From contig NZ_JAGGPB010000019.1 of the NCBI RefSeq assembly GCF_018614055.1, forward strand, positions 1 to 64,000: 64,000 bases of DNA, in the 5' to 3' direction. Source of the stretch: Streptomyces sp. ISL-98. GTDB lineage: Bacteria > Actinomycetota > Actinomycetes > Streptomycetales > Streptomycetaceae. The position numbers and the translations under genes were made by a program. Below are positions 44,799 to 54,730 of this stretch, piece by piece. The first letter of the stretch is position 1. Each line of letters opens with the position of its first letter. Below the pieces are notes generated by a model that was given only the letters and a program-made list of their open reading frames with translations, did not search any database and was not told the origin of the DNA.

Positions 44799-46529
44799 TT
44801 ACTGCTCCCTCTGAGCGTGTGCGGGGCGGCGTGCGGGACTTGCGGGATGTGCGGTGCGTACGGGCGGGAATGAGGCGGAGTCGGTGCGGCGCACCGCGAG
44901 GTTGCGGTCTGGGGTCAGCCGTACGACGAGGTGCTTGCGCCAGGCGTCGTCGTCGCGGTCCGGCCGGTCCTCGCGCCAGTGGCAGCCGCGGGTCTCCTCG
45001 CGCTCCCGGGCGGCGGCCACCAGGACGCGCGATACGAGGAGGAGGTTGGTGGCCTCCCAGGCGTCGACGCCCGGCTCGGCGTCCTTCGCGTCCCCGTCGG
45101 CCTCCAGGGCGGCCGCGCGGTACAGGGCTTCCAGGGCATCGGCCGCGTGGTCGAGGCTCTCGGCGGAGCGGAGCACTCCCGCGCCGGCCGTCATGACCCG
45201 CTGGATCTCGATGCGGGCCGCGGGGTCGAAGAGAGGGCCGGGTTCCTCTTCGTTCTGCACGGCGGGGCCGGGCGAGGCGGGGGCGGCCGCGATGTCCTCC
45301 GCGATGCGTTCCGCGAAGACGAGGCCCTCCAGGAGGGAGTTGGACGCCAGGCGGTTCGCACCGTGCACGCCCGTGCAGGCGACCTCGCCGCACGCGTACA
45401 GGCCGGGCACCGTCGTACGGCCGTGGAGGTCGGTCCGTACGCCGCCGGACGCGTAGTGGGCCGCGGGGGCGACCGGGATGGGCTGGGTGACCGGGTCGAT
45501 GCCGTGCGAGCGGCAGGCCGCCAGGATGGTGGGGAAGCGGGCCTCCCACATGTCGGCGCCGAAGTGCCGGGCGTCCAGGTACATGTGCTCGGCGCCCTGC
45601 TCGCGGATGCGGCGCATGATCGCCTTGGCGACGATGTCGCGGGGCGCCAGTTCGGCGAGCTCGTGCTGGCCCGCCATGAAGCGCACGCCGTCGGCGTCGA
45701 CGAGATGCGCGCCCTCGCCCCGTACGGCTTCCGACACCAGCGGCTGCTGGCCCTCCGCGTCGGCTCCCAGGAAGAGCACGGTCGGGTGGAACTGGACGAA
45801 TTCGAGGTCCGAGACCTCGGCGCCCGCGCGCAGCGCCAGCGCGACGCCGTCGCCCGTCGAGACGGACGGGTTGGTGGTGGCCGAGAAGACCTGGCCCATT
45901 CCGCCGGTGGCGAGGACGACGGCCGGGGCACGGACCGCGCCGACGCCGTCGTGCTGGCCCTCGCCCATGACGTGCAGGGTGACGCCGGCGGTACGGCCGT
46001 CCACGTCCGTCAGCAGGTCCAGGACCAGGGCGTTCTCGATCGTACGGAGCGAGGCGGAGCGCACGGCTTCGACCAGCGCGCGGGAGATCTCGGCGCCCGT
46101 GGCGTCGCCGCCCGCGTGGGCGATACGGCGGCGGTGGTGGCCGCCCTCGCGGGTGAGGGCGATGTCCCCGCCGGCGGTGGTGTCGAACTGCGCACCGGTT
46201 TCGATCAGCCGGCGTACGGCGTCGGGGCCCTCGGTGACCAGGGCCCGTACCGCCTCCTCGTCGCACAGGCCCGCGCCCGCGACGAGCGTGTCGTCCAGGT
46301 GCTGCTCGGGGGTGTCGCCTTCGCCCAGCGCGGCGGCTATGCCGCCCTGTGCCCAGCGCGTTGAGCCGTCGTCCAGGCGGGCCTTGGTGACGACAACGGT
46401 ACGCAGACCGGCGGCGGTGCAGCGGAGCGCCGCCGTCAGGCCGGCGACGCCGGAGCCGACGACCACGACGTCTGCGTCGATGGACCAGCCGGGGGCGGGG
46501 GCCTTCAGCCGTATACCGGTGCGGGTCAT
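44799..46529 (-). CDS. nadB: L-aspartate oxidase
   Basis: NadB oxidises L-aspartate to iminoaspartate, the first step of NAD synthesis. The 576 aa flavoprotein has an FAD-binding [16 protein letters not shown] at residues 22-37, the family [11 protein letters not shown] and the [11 protein letters not shown] and [29 protein letters not shown] segments. The C-terminal helical extension is Ala/Arg-rich. ATG 46529 overlaps the panC stop by 4 bp. NadA, the usual partner, is not in the window. Confidence 0.96.
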   Translation of the reverse strand: MTRTGIRLKAPAPGWSIDADVVVVGSGVAGLTAALRCTAAGLRTVVVTKARLDDGSTRWAQGGIAAALGEGDTPEQHLDDTLVAGAGLCDEEAVRALVTEGPDAVRRLIETGAQFDTTAGGDIALTREGGHHRRRIAHAGGDATGAEISRALVEAVRSASLRTIENALVLDLLTDVDGRTAGVTLHVMGEGQHDGVGAVRAPAVVLATGGMGQVFSATTNPSVSTGDGVALALRAGAEVSDLEFVQFHPTVLFLGADAEGQQPLVSEAVRGEGAHLVDADGVRFMAGQHELAELAPRDIVAKAIMRRIREQGAEHMYLDARHFGADMWEARFPTILAACRSHGIDPVTQPIPVAPAAHYASGGVRTDLHGRTTVPGLYACGEVACTGVHGANRLASNSLLEGLVFAERIAEDIAAAPASPGPAVQNEEEPGPLFDPAARIEIQRVMTAGAGVLRSAESLDHAADALEALYRAAALEADGDAKDAEPGVDAWEATNLLLVSRVLVAAAREREETRGCHWREDRPDRDDDAWRKHLVVRLTPDRNLAVRRTDSASFPPVRTAHPASPARRPAHAQREQ

Positions 46530-47587
46530 GCCGAGGCTCCCTGCTCGCGGGTCTCGCGGGTCTCGCGGATTTCGTGGACGAAGGTCAGCGGAATGTTGTC
46601 GATCAGGCGCGTCGCGCCGACCTTGGCGGCCACCGCCAGGACCGCGTCGCCGCGGTAGGTGTCGGGGACCTCGGTGAAATCGGACGGGTCGACCAGGGCC
46701 ACGTAGTCGAGGTCGAGCGGGGGGTCGAGGCGCGTGGCCGCGTCCAGGACGGCGGCCGCTGCCGCGCGGACGGCGGCGGGGCCGCTCAGGTCCGGCTGGC
46801 CGGCCTGCGCCACGGCGTACGCGTCGGCGGCGGCCCGCGTCTCGCCGACCGCGGCGAGCCCGGCCACGCGCTGGGGCGTCGGCGGTACGGTCTGGGCCGA
46901 CGCGCGGGCCTGCAGGGCCTCCTGGGCGGCAAGCCGGTCACGGGCGGCGAACAGGGCCCCGGAGAGGGCGAGCGCGGTGCGGCGCTCCTGGGGCGACAGG
47001 TACCGGTTGCGACTGGACAGGGCCAGGCCGTCTTCCTCACGGACCGTCGGTACGCCGACGATCTCCACCGGGAAGTTGAGGTCCTGGGCCATGCGGCGGA
47101 TCAGGGCCAGCTGCTGGGCGTCCTTCTGCCCGAAGAAGGCGGCGTCGGGCGTCGTCAGGTGCAGCAGCTTCGCCACGACGGTCAGCATGCCGTCGAAGTG
47201 CCCCGGCCGGGACGCTCCTTCGAGGCACTCGCCCATCGGGCCCGCGGCGATACGGACCTGCGGCTCTCCGCCCGGGTAGACCTCTTCGGCGGAGGGGGCG
47301 AAGACGACGTTCGCGCCTGCCTGTTCGGCGAGGGCGAGGTCGGCTTCGAGGGTGCGGGGGTAGCGGTCGAGGTCCTCGCCCACGCCGAACTGGAGGGGGT
47401 TGACGAAGACGGTGACGACGACGAAGCCCTTGGGTCCGACGTGCTTGCGCGCGGCCCGGATCAGCGTCGCGTGGCCCTCGTGCAGGGCGCCCATGGTCAT
47501 GACGACGGCGGTGCGGCCGAGGGCGCCGAAATGGTCGAGAACGTAACGGAGGTCTTCGCGCGTGGGGACCAGCTCGAAGGCACTCAT
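46526..47587 (-). CDS. panC: pantoate--beta-alanine ligase
   Basis: PanC condenses pantoate and beta-alanine with ATP to pantothenate. The 353 aa protein has the HIGH-type motif [18 protein letters not shown] near 31-48, the pantoate site [13 protein letters not shown], the segment [15 protein letters not shown], and KMSKS-like SSRNRYLS near 200. It is longer than E. coli PanC (about 280), with an Ala-rich insertion before the C-terminus. ATG 47587 overlaps the DUF2520 stop by 4 bp. Confidence 0.95.
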   Translation of the reverse strand: MSAFELVPTREDLRYVLDHFGALGRTAVVMTMGALHEGHATLIRAARKHVGPKGFVVVTVFVNPLQFGVGEDLDRYPRTLEADLALAEQAGANVVFAPSAEEVYPGGEPQVRIAAGPMGECLEGASRPGHFDGMLTVVAKLLHLTTPDAAFFGQKDAQQLALIRRMAQDLNFPVEIVGVPTVREEDGLALSSRNRYLSPQERRTALALSGALFAARDRLAAQEALQARASAQTVPPTPQRVAGLAAVGETRAAADAYAVAQAGQPDLSGPAAVRAAAAAVLDAATRLDPPLDLDYVALVDPSDFTEVPDTYRGDAVLAVAAKVGATRLIDNIPLTFVHEIRETRETREQGASA

Positions 47588-48513
47588 CGGACCTCCCCTT
47601 CGTCCTGCTTCGCCAGTACGCCCAGCAGGTCCTCGGCCAGCTCCGGCTTGAGCAGGCCGTGCGCGAGGGCGCGGTCGGCGGTCGTACGGGCCATCGCGAG
47701 GTATCCCGACACGGCGTGCGGCGCGTGCTTGCGCAGCTCGGCGACGTGCGCGGCCACGGTCCCCGCGTCGCCGCGCGCGACGGGGCCGGTGAGCGCCGCG
47801 TCGCCGGAGCGCAGGGCATTGTCGAGGGCGGCGCCGAGCAGCGGGCCGAGCATCCGGTCGGGGGCGTCGACGCCCGCCTCACGGAGCAGCTCCATCGACT
47901 GGGCCACCAGGGTGACCAGGTAATTCGCGCCCAGCGCCAGGGCGGCGTGGTAGAGCGGACGGGACTCCTCCGCGATCCACTCGGGCTCGCCGCCCATCTC
48001 GATGACCAGGGCCTCGGCGGCCAGCCGCAGCTCGTCGGGCGCGGTGACGCCGAAGGAACAGCCGGCCAGCCGCTGGACGTCCACGGAGGTGCCGGTGAAG
48101 GTCATCGCGGGGTGCAGGGCGAGCGGCAGCGCGCCGGCGCGCAGGGCGGGTGCGAGGACCCCGGTTCCGTACCGGCCGGAGGTGTGCACGATCAGCTGCC
48201 CCGGGCGGACGGCGCCGGTCTCCGCGAGACCTTCCACGAGGCCCGGCAGTGCGTCGTCGGGGACCGTCAGCAGCACCAGTTCGGCGCGGGCCAGTACGTC
48301 GGCGGGGGTGACCAGCGGAACGTCGGGCAGGAGCGTCGCCGCTCTGCGTACGGACGCTTCCGAGACGCCGGAGACGGCGACCGGGCGGTGCCCCGCCAGT
48401 TGCAGCGCGGCGGCGAGGGCCGGGCCGACCCTGCCGGCTCCGACCACGCCGACGGTGAGGCGGGCTGGTCGGTCCCTGGCATCCAGGGGCTCGTGTGGTG
48501 CGTTCACATTCAC
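47584..48513 (-). CDS. Rossmann/DUF2520 oxidoreductase, candidate ketopantoate reductase
   Basis: The 309 aa protein starts with a Rossmann fold ([24 protein letters not shown]) and continues with the DUF2520 helical part ([29 protein letters not shown]). In mycobacteria a homologue also sits immediately upstream of panC. The Francisella PanG ketopantoate reductase belongs, as I recall, to a similar fold family. Being first in an operon with panC and coaX, it may supply pantoate. This is inference; the enzyme might instead act on another keto acid. GTG/ATG start 48513. Confidence 0.85.
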   Translation of the reverse strand: MNVNAPHEPLDARDRPARLTVGVVGAGRVGPALAAALQLAGHRPVAVSGVSEASVRRAATLLPDVPLVTPADVLARAELVLLTVPDDALPGLVEGLAETGAVRPGQLIVHTSGRYGTGVLAPALRAGALPLALHPAMTFTGTSVDVQRLAGCSFGVTAPDELRLAAEALVIEMGGEPEWIAEESRPLYHAALALGANYLVTLVAQSMELLREAGVDAPDRMLGPLLGAALDNALRSGDAALTGPVARGDAGTVAAHVAELRKHAPHAVSGYLAMARTTADRALAHGLLKPELAEDLLGVLAKQDEGEVR

Positions 48514-48658
48514 GCGGGGACGGCCTTCCGTTCCAGTCCGCGGCGGGTACCGGACGATTTCTCGTCATGCTACGCCAGCGTTTCGCGCACCCGCCGCGCT
48601 GTCCACAGCCTGTGGGCGGCGGCCGCGCCGCACGCTGTTCCCCTACCCCGGCCACCGC

Positions 48659-48925
48659 TCAGCCGCACACAACGGGACGGCTGTCCGCAGGACGGGTGGT
48701 TGAAGGGGCCGGGGCCCTGGAGGTGAAGAGGCGAGTCAGGGCGGCGCGGACGCGGCCCCGCGCGGGCCGGCCCTCGACCACCGCACGGAAACGTTGGTAA
48801 TCGCGAACCTCCCGCACAACCTGCCAGTCACCCTCGCCAGGAGCCGGCGGAGCAGAACCGCCCAGCTGGGCGGTGCGATAGACGTCGAGCATGTGCTGCT
48901 GAATGGCGTTCATGTGCATCACCAT
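48659..48925 (-). CDS. small hypothetical protein
   Basis: The 88 aa protein has a helix-rich N-terminus (NAIQQHMLDVYRTAQLGG), a central WQVVREVRDYQRFRAVVEG segment and a basic C-terminus. Several Met codons at 48925, 48919 and 48913 could start it; GGGGGC lies 5-9 nt upstream of the first. No domain is recognised. It lies 145 bp upstream of the DUF2520 operon on the same strand and could be co-transcribed. Confidence 0.6.
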   Translation of the reverse strand: MVMHMNAIQQHMLDVYRTAQLGGSAPPAPGEGDWQVVREVRDYQRFRAVVEGRPARGRVRAALTRLFTSRAPAPSTTRPADSRPVVCG

Positions 48926-49012
48926 GCGTACGCCCCCAGCCGAACGCGCTTCGTTTGACGAGCCCCGTCAATCGGCGGCCCGACTGTCAGTGGCGGCAGG
49001 CACGATGAACCC

Positions 49013-50155
49013 ATGAGCGTGTCAATCGACATCACCGGCCTGCCGCCCGAGCGCATCTCCTTCGAGACCTCTCCGCTCGCGGAGCTCGGCATGGCTCTGC
49101 ACGCCCTGGCGGAGCCCGGGCACCACCCCGGGCTGCACGGCTGGGCGACCGCGACCGCCGCATCGCTGAAGCCGGACCTCGCCGACCGGCTGCACGAGGC
49201 GGACTTCCTGTGGCGCAGCACGTTCTCGGACGTCTTCATGCCGTTCGCCGGCGTGCGGGACGGGGACGGCAGGACGGGCTCGACGCTCACCGAGGACCTG
49301 GACGCGCTCGACCGGCTGGACGACGACCGGTTCGTCTCCTCCGCGCTGGAGTTCACCTGCTCCAGTACGTACGGCATCGGCGGCCCGTCCCCGCTCCACG
49401 ACCCCGCGCTGCGCGAGCGCGCGCTGGAGCTGGCCGCCGCACGCGGGCCGAAGCAGACCGACTTCGCGGCCCGGCTGCTCGACGACCCGACGTCCGTGCG
49501 GGCCTGGCTGCGGCGGCTCTTCGAGGACTGCGACCAGGCGTTCTTCGCCGACACGTGGCGGCGTATACGGGTCCAACTGGCCGCCGATGCCCGGCACAAG
49601 GGCGAGGTGCTGCGGCACAAGGGCCTCGCCGAAGCGTTGTACGCGGTGTCTCCCGCGCTGTCGCTGGAGGAGCGCCGCGGCGGTGCGGGGCGCGGCGCCC
49701 GGACCCGTATCCACGCGGACAAGCTGGCCGAGGGACGCACCAGCGCCATGGACCCGGCCGTCGGCGCGGGGCTCACCTTCGTCCCGTCCAGCTTCGGCTG
49801 GCCGCACTTGTCGGTCCTGCACGCGCCGGGCTGGCGGCCGGTGATCCACTATCCGGTCGGCGCCCCCGAACTCCCGACCCCCGCCTCGGTCGAGCTGCTC
49901 AAGCTGCGGATGGAGGCGCTGGCCCACCCGATGCGCATGCGCCTGTGCCGCAACCTGGCCCGCTCTCCGTACACCACGGGCGAGCTCGCCGACTCGCACG
50001 GCATCAGCGCACCCGAGGTGTCGCGGCACCTGACGGTGCTGAAGAAGGCGGGCCTGGTGACGATGCAGCGGCGCGGGCGGTATGTCATGCACCAACTGGA
50101 CCTCCAGGCGGTGTCCCGGCTGGGGAGCGACTTCCTGGAGGGAATCCTGCGCTGA
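49013..50155 (+). CDS. DUF5937-type regulator with ArsR winged helix
   Basis: The 380 aa protein has a long N-terminal domain (about 1-290) typical of DUF5937 proteins and a C-terminal ArsR-type winged helix (about 300-375: LKLRMEALAHPMRMRLCRNLARSPYTTGELADSHGISAPEVSRHLTVLKKAGLV). No metal-binding Cys cluster is seen in the winged helix. It probably senses a small molecule through the N-terminal domain. It is monocistronic but precedes the DUF899 gene by 115 bp on the same strand, so it may control it. Confidence 0.85.
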   Translation: MSVSIDITGLPPERISFETSPLAELGMALHALAEPGHHPGLHGWATATAASLKPDLADRLHEADFLWRSTFSDVFMPFAGVRDGDGRTGSTLTEDLDALDRLDDDRFVSSALEFTCSSTYGIGGPSPLHDPALRERALELAAARGPKQTDFAARLLDDPTSVRAWLRRLFEDCDQAFFADTWRRIRVQLAADARHKGEVLRHKGLAEALYAVSPALSLEERRGGAGRGARTRIHADKLAEGRTSAMDPAVGAGLTFVPSSFGWPHLSVLHAPGWRPVIHYPVGAPELPTPASVELLKLRMEALAHPMRMRLCRNLARSPYTTGELADSHGISAPEVSRHLTVLKKAGLVTMQRRGRYVMHQLDLQAVSRLGSDFLEGILR

Positions 50156-50182
50156 GGCAGGGGAAAGCTGAGGCAGGGGAAA
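50151..50182. repeat. 16-bp tandem duplication at the end of the ArsR-type gene
   Basis: GCTGAGGCAGGGGAAA (50151-50166) is directly repeated at 50167-50182. The first copy contains the stop codon. It looks like a recent slippage duplication. Confidence 0.75.
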
Positions 50183-50270
50183 AGAGTTTCCGAAGCGGGG
50201 CGCCCGCTCGACCGCGCGCCGTCTCGCGCTCCGGCTGGCACCGGACCACCGCACACCGCACGCTGGAGGC

Positions 50271-50996
50271 ATGACGTTTCCGGGCGAGTCGGCCGAGTAC
50301 CGTGCCGCGCGCGATCGGCTGCTCCTGCAGGAGGTCTCGTTGCGCCGTGCCACGGAGGCGGTGGCTGCCGCGAGGCGCAAGCTGCCGCCAGGCGGGCCGG
50401 TTCCCGAGGACTATGTGTTCCAGGGGGCCGGGGCCGACGGCGCTCCGGCCGATGTGCGGCTCTCGGAGCTGTTCGCGCCGGGCAAGGACTCGCTGGTGAT
50501 CTACGGTTTCATGTTCCCGCGCCACCCCGGTGACGACCGGCCGGGCCCCAAGACGGGGCGCACAGCGCAGCTGAAGCGCGAAGAAGGTCCGTGCCCGTCG
50601 TGCACGGCGATCCTCGATCAGCTCGACGGCGCCGTCGAGCACGTCACCCAGCGCGTCAACTTCGCGGTCGTGGCGAAGGCGCCGCTGCCCCGGCTTCTCG
50701 CGTTCGCCGAGGAGCGCGGCTGGCGGAGGCTGCGCCTGCTGTCCTCGGCAGGCAATACGTACCGGCGTGACTATCTCGCCGAGACGGCGGAGGGCGTATC
50801 GATGCCGATGCTGAACGTGTTCCGGCGCGACGGCGAGGAGATCCGCCACTTCTGGGGCTCGGAGCTGCTCTACGCGCCCACCGATGATCCCGGCCAGGGG
50901 CCCCGCCATGTCGGCACCATCGAGCCGCTCTGGAACCTGTTCGACCTCACACCGGACGGGCGCGGAACCGACTGGGACGAGCAGCTGGACTACTAG
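50271..50996 (+). CDS. DUF899 thioredoxin-fold protein
   Basis: The 241 aa protein is DUF899: PPGGPVPEDYVFQGAGADG, then a thioredoxin-like body with MFPRHPGDDRPGPKTG, GPCPSCTAILDQLDGAV near 103-119 (CPSC redox-like motif, unusual for active thioredoxins) and FNLTPDGRGTDW-type C-terminus. Such proteins are thought to bind or reduce small substrates. It may be regulated by the ArsR-type protein upstream. Its stop lies inside a 12-bp repeat array. Confidence 0.85.
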   Translation: MTFPGESAEYRAARDRLLLQEVSLRRATEAVAAARRKLPPGGPVPEDYVFQGAGADGAPADVRLSELFAPGKDSLVIYGFMFPRHPGDDRPGPKTGRTAQLKREEGPCPSCTAILDQLDGAVEHVTQRVNFAVVAKAPLPRLLAFAEERGWRRLRLLSSAGNTYRRDYLAETAEGVSMPMLNVFRRDGEEIRHFWGSELLYAPTDDPGQGPRHVGTIEPLWNLFDLTPDGRGTDWDEQLDY

Positions 50997-51054
50997 GACT
51001 GCTTGTAGGACTGCTTGTAGGGCCGCTACTTAGGACTACTACTAGGACTACTTG
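50994..51054. repeat. five 12-bp repeats between the DUF899 and nuoD genes
   Basis: TAGGACTGCTTG (50994 and 51006), TAGGGCCGCTAC (51018), TAGGACTACTAC (51031) and TAGGACTACTTG (51043) form an array with one extra base. The array includes the stop codons of both convergent genes. It probably arose by slippage. Confidence 0.7.
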
Positions 51055-52190
51055 TCGATGTCGCCGACGACGAAGAACAGCGATCCGAGGATCGCGACCA
51101 TGTCCGCGACCAGCGTCCCCGGCAGCAGCTCCGTCAGCGCCTGGATGTTGTTGAACGACGCGGAGCGCAGCTTCAGGCGGTACGGCGTCTTCTCGCCCTT
51201 CGACACCAGGTAGTAGCCGTTGATACCGAGCGGGTTCTCGGTCCAGGCGTACGTGTGCCCCTCCGGGGCCTTCAGCACCTTCGGCAGCCGCTGGTTGATC
51301 GGGCCGGGCGGCAGGTCGGCCATCCGGTCGAGGCAGGCGTCCGCGAGGTCCAGCGCGTTGTGGGTCTGGTCGAGGAGGATCTCGAAGCGGGCCAGGCAGT
51401 CGCCCTCGGTCCTGGTGGCGACCTTGAGGGTGTCCTGCAGTTCGCTGTACGCGAGGTACGGCTCGTCGCGCCGCAGGTCGAAGTCGACACCGGAGGCGCG
51501 GGCAATAGGGCCGCTGACGCCGTACGCGTGCACGGCCTCGGCCGACAGGATGCCGACCCCGCGCGTACGGCCCCGGAAGATCTCGTTGCCGACGACGAGG
51601 TTGTCGTACACGTCCATCCGGGAACGGACGTCCGCGACGGCCTCGCGGGCGCGGCCGAGCCAGCCGGCGGGCAGGTCCTCCTTGAGGCCGCCGACCCGGT
51701 TGAACATGTAGTGCATGCGGCCGCCGGAGACCTCCTCCATGACGGCCTGGAGCTCCTCGCGCTCTCGGAACGCGTAGAAGACCGGGGTGATTCCACCCAG
51801 TTCGAGGGGGTACGACCCGAGGAACATCAGGTGGTTGAGGACCCGGTTGAGCTCGGCGAGCAGCGTACGGGTCCAGACCGCCCGCTCCGGGACCTCCATG
51901 CCGAGCATCCGCTCGACGGCCATGACGACGCCGAGCTCGTTCGAGAAGGCGGACAGCCAGTCGTGGCGGTTCGCGAGCATCACGATCTGGCGGTAGTCAC
52001 GCGCCTCGAAGAGCTTCTCCGCACCCCGGTGCATGTAGCCGATCACCGGCTCCGCGTGCTGGATGCGCTCGCCGTCGAGGACCAGGCGGAGGCGGAGGAC
52101 GCCGTGGGTGGAGGGATGCTGGGGGCCGATGTTGAGCACCATGTCGGTGCTCTCCGCCGCGCCGCCGATGCCGACCGTGGTCTCCGTCAT
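51048..52190 (-). CDS. nuoD: orphan NADH-quinone oxidoreductase subunit D homologue
   Basis: The 380 aa protein is a full-length NuoD/49-kDa homologue: [18 protein letters not shown] near 20, the quinone-site region [19 protein letters not shown] near 51-69, [21 protein letters not shown] and the C-terminal [10 protein letters not shown]. NuoD forms the quinone pocket with NuoB in complex I. It stands apart from a nuo operon, so it is a second copy (nuoD2 type). The Arg in HRGAEK is the equivalent of the one methylated in human NDUFS2 by NDUFAF7. ATG 52190 was chosen; an upstream extension at 52301 is not supported. Confidence 0.93.
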   Translation of the reverse strand: MTETTVGIGGAAESTDMVLNIGPQHPSTHGVLRLRLVLDGERIQHAEPVIGYMHRGAEKLFEARDYRQIVMLANRHDWLSAFSNELGVVMAVERMLGMEVPERAVWTRTLLAELNRVLNHLMFLGSYPLELGGITPVFYAFREREELQAVMEEVSGGRMHYMFNRVGGLKEDLPAGWLGRAREAVADVRSRMDVYDNLVVGNEIFRGRTRGVGILSAEAVHAYGVSGPIARASGVDFDLRRDEPYLAYSELQDTLKVATRTEGDCLARFEILLDQTHNALDLADACLDRMADLPPGPINQRLPKVLKAPEGHTYAWTENPLGINGYYLVSKGEKTPYRLKLRSASFNNIQALTELLPGTLVADMVAILGSLFFVVGDIDK

Positions 52191-52304
52191 GCGGCCAGTA
52201 TCCCCCGTGGGCCGTACGGGGCGGGCGGGGGCTCCTGCGGAAGCAATTTCCGCAGCCCGCCCGCAGACGCGGCGGCACGGACCCCGACGGCGGTGCGCCA
52301 CCCG

Positions 52305-53372
52305 CTAAGGGCGTCCACCCCTATTGCCCCCATTGGACGGACGGCCGGGTGGAAAAGGCGCCCACTGCATCAGCCAGCCGAAGTCCCCCAGGCCGCCCCG
52401 TGCCGTCAGCTCCGCCGCTTCACCCGTCGACGCGAGCGCCCGTACGTACGCCGCCGGATCCGTACTCGCCAGCGCGAGCGGCGGCCGCGCGGCCGTTACG
52501 CCGAGGCGGTGCAGGGCCTCGCGCTGGGTCAGCAGTTCCGCCCCGGGCAGCGCGCACGCGTCCAGGGCCACGTGGGCGGTGATGTCGCAGCTTCCGTCGG
52601 GTACGGGGCGTACCTCGCGCCCAGCCCGGAACCCGGTCAGCGAGCCGAACGGCGGACGTGCCGCGCAGGAGTGGGCGTAGTCGACAGCAACCGCGAGCCC
52701 AGCGTCGAGCGTCGCAACGGCGGTGGCCCACGCGACGTCCCGGGCCCGCCCAATCTCGGCCCGCAGCCCGGCTTCGGCCCCCACGCCACCAGCACCAGCA
52801 CCAGCACCAGCACCAGCACCAGCACCAGCACCCAACGGCCACCACCGCGTCAGCCACTCCGCGTCCGCGCCCGTCACCGCGTCGCCCAGGCGTTCCTCAC
52901 CGTCCGCCGCCCGTACGAGCACGTATCGCGCCGTACCCTCCGCGTCTGTCTCCGCCACGTCCACCGGCACGTTGTCCAGCCACTCGTTCGCGAACAGCAG
53001 CCCGCTCACGCCCGACGGCGGCTCGGCCCGCCACTCGATGCGGGGGTCCAGGTCCGCCGGGCGGGGCGCCCGTTCCACCGCGTACGGCCGCACCCGCACC
53101 GAGAGCTCCGGCGGCAGCGCCGTCAGCACGCCGGTCAGCAGCTCACCCCGGCCCGCCCCGATGTCCACCAGCGCCAGCTCGTCCGGCTGCCCGAGTGCGT
53201 CGTCGACCTCCGTCAGCAGCCGTGCGACGGCCGAAGCGAAGAGCGGGGACGCGTGTACCGACGTACGGAAATGGCCTGCCGGACCAGGCCCTCCGGGGCG
53301 TACGTAGAACCCTTCGGGCCCGTACAGCGCGGCCTCCGTCGCTTCCCGCCACCCCTGCCACTCATCCGTCAC
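52305..53372 (-). CDS. MidA/NDUFAF7-type SAM-dependent methyltransferase
   Basis: The 355 aa protein belongs to the Methyltransf_28 (DUF185, MidA) family: YGPEGFYV near 16, [22 protein letters not shown] motif [19 protein letters not shown] and [16 protein letters not shown], close to the ANEFFDVLPV of NDUFAF7. Mitochondrial NDUFAF7 methylates an Arg of NDUFS2, and NuoD is encoded directly downstream. A Gly-Ala repeat interrupts the middle. GTG 53372 was chosen as start ([11 protein letters not shown]). The 114-bp gap to nuoD suggests co-transcription. Confidence 0.88.
   Translation of the reverse strand: MTDEWQGWREATEAALYGPEGFYVRPGGPGPAGHFRTSVHASPLFASAVARLLTEVDDALGQPDELALVDIGAGRGELLTGVLTALPPELSVRVRPYAVERAPRPADLDPRIEWRAEPPSGVSGLLFANEWLDNVPVDVAETDAEGTARYVLVRAADGEERLGDAVTGADAEWLTRWWPLGAGAGAGAGAGAGAGGVGAEAGLRAEIGRARDVAWATAVATLDAGLAVAVDYAHSCAARPPFGSLTGFRAGREVRPVPDGSCDITAHVALDACALPGAELLTQREALHRLGVTAARPPLALASTDPAAYVRALASTGEAAELTARGGLGDFGWLMQWAPFPPGRPSNGGNRGGRP
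52787..52832 (-). repeat. hexanucleotide microsatellite coding (Gly-Ala)n in the MidA gene
   Basis: CACCAG is repeated seven full times plus 4 nt. On the coding strand it reads GGTGCT repeats, giving a Gly-Ala run of about 8 repeats. A gain or loss of a unit keeps the frame. Slippage could vary the length between isolates. Confidence 0.9.
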
Positions 53373-53468
53373 GGCACCAAGTCTCCACCTTGGGGAGTAG
53401 GCTCCGGCCCACCGGATCGCTCCTCCGGTTGACCCCTGCACCTATTGGGTTTCCCTACGCTGGGTTAC

Positions 53469-54671
53469 GTGCAACGCCTCTACGACTTCATCCGCAGACA
53501 CCCGACGAGCGTCGACAGCTTCTGGGCTGTGATGCTCTTCGGGTTCTCCATGCTGTGGGCCGTCCAGGCGACGATGGGCACCGAGCCGCGGATCGCGGCC
53601 ATCCCGATCGTTACGCTGCTCTGTCTCGTGGTGGCGCTGCGCCGCCGCGCACCGCAGAAAATGCTGCTGCTGGCGATCCTGATGGGCGTCGCCCAGCTCG
53701 CGTTCGACGTCGAGGTCAATCCGGCCGACTGGGCCATGCTCGTCATCATCTACACCGTCGCCGCGAGCGACGGGCCACGCTGGATCTCGCGTGTCGCGCT
53801 CGTCGGCGGCCTGGCCGCGGCCCCGCTGGCGCAACTGCGCTGGCCGGCCGACAAGGACGGCACGGTCCTTCCGGCCATCTTCTTCTCGGTCGTCATGGCG
53901 CTGCCGTTCGCGCTGGCGTGGGTCCTCGGCGACTCGATGCGGACCCGGCGCGCGTATTTCGCGGAGCTGGAGGAGCGCGCCGCGCGCCTGGAAAAGGAAC
54001 GCGAGGCGCAGTCGAAGGTGGCCGTCGCCGCCGAGCGGGCCCGTATCGCCCGCGAGCTGCACGATGTCGTCGCGCACAACGTCTCGGTCATGGTGGTGCA
54101 GGCGGACGGCGCGGCGTACGTCCTGGACGCCTCCCCGGCCCAGGCCAAGCAGGCACTGGAGACCATCTCGACGACCGGCCGCCAGGCGCTCGCCGAGATG
54201 CGGCGGCTCCTGGGCGTACTGCGCACCGGCGAGCAGGCGGTGAGCGGTGAGTACGTGCCGCAGCCCGACGTCGAGCAGATCGAGGACCTCGTCGAGCAGG
54301 TACGGACCGCGGGGCTGACCGTCGACTTCAAGGTCGAGGGCACGCCACGGCCGCTGCCGAGCGGGGTGGAGCTCACGGCGTACCGCATCGTGCAGGAAGC
54401 CCTCACCAATACGCGCAAGCACGGCGGCCCGGACGTGGGCGCGAGCGTACGGCTGGTCTACTTCGACGACGGGCTCGGCCTGCTCGTCGAGGACGACGGG
54501 CGGGGCGCGGCGCACGAGCTGTACGAGGACGGCGGGGCCGACGGGCAGGGTCACGGGCTGATCGGCATGCGGGAGCGCGTCGGTATGGTCGGCGGCACGC
54601 TGGACGCGGGGCCGCGGCCGGGCGGCGGCTTCCGGATCAGCGCGCTGCTCCCCCTGAAACCGTCCCACTGA
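53469..54671 (+). CDS. NarL-type sensor histidine kinase
   Basis: The 400 aa kinase has four or five membrane helices in the first 150 residues, a HisKA_3 segment with ARELHDVVAHNVSVMVVQADG and an HATPase domain ending GLIGMRERVGMVGGTLDAGPRPGGGFRISALLPL. It would phosphorylate the NarL-type regulator encoded 60 bp downstream. GTG 53469 was preferred over TTG 53445; a TACGCT hexamer 10 bp upstream suggests a leaderless start. The signal is unknown. Confidence 0.88.
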   Translation: MQRLYDFIRRHPTSVDSFWAVMLFGFSMLWAVQATMGTEPRIAAIPIVTLLCLVVALRRRAPQKMLLLAILMGVAQLAFDVEVNPADWAMLVIIYTVAASDGPRWISRVALVGGLAAAPLAQLRWPADKDGTVLPAIFFSVVMALPFALAWVLGDSMRTRRAYFAELEERAARLEKEREAQSKVAVAAERARIARELHDVVAHNVSVMVVQADGAAYVLDASPAQAKQALETISTTGRQALAEMRRLLGVLRTGEQAVSGEYVPQPDVEQIEDLVEQVRTAGLTVDFKVEGTPRPLPSGVELTAYRIVQEALTNTRKHGGPDVGASVRLVYFDDGLGLLVEDDGRGAAHELYEDGGADGQGHGLIGMRERVGMVGGTLDAGPRPGGGFRISALLPLKPSH

Positions 54672-54730
54672 TCTGCCCATTTCTTCCGAGTACCTGAACT
54701 CCGAGTGCCTGACGAAAGGTCACCCTCTCC

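Noticed and set aside
42184..44814. 876-codon open frame antisense to coaX and nadC
   Set aside because: Shadow frame; the real genes on the other strand have clear family motifs.
52787..52832. Short repeats as a CRISPR array
   Set aside because: The hexamer is a coding microsatellite without spacers.
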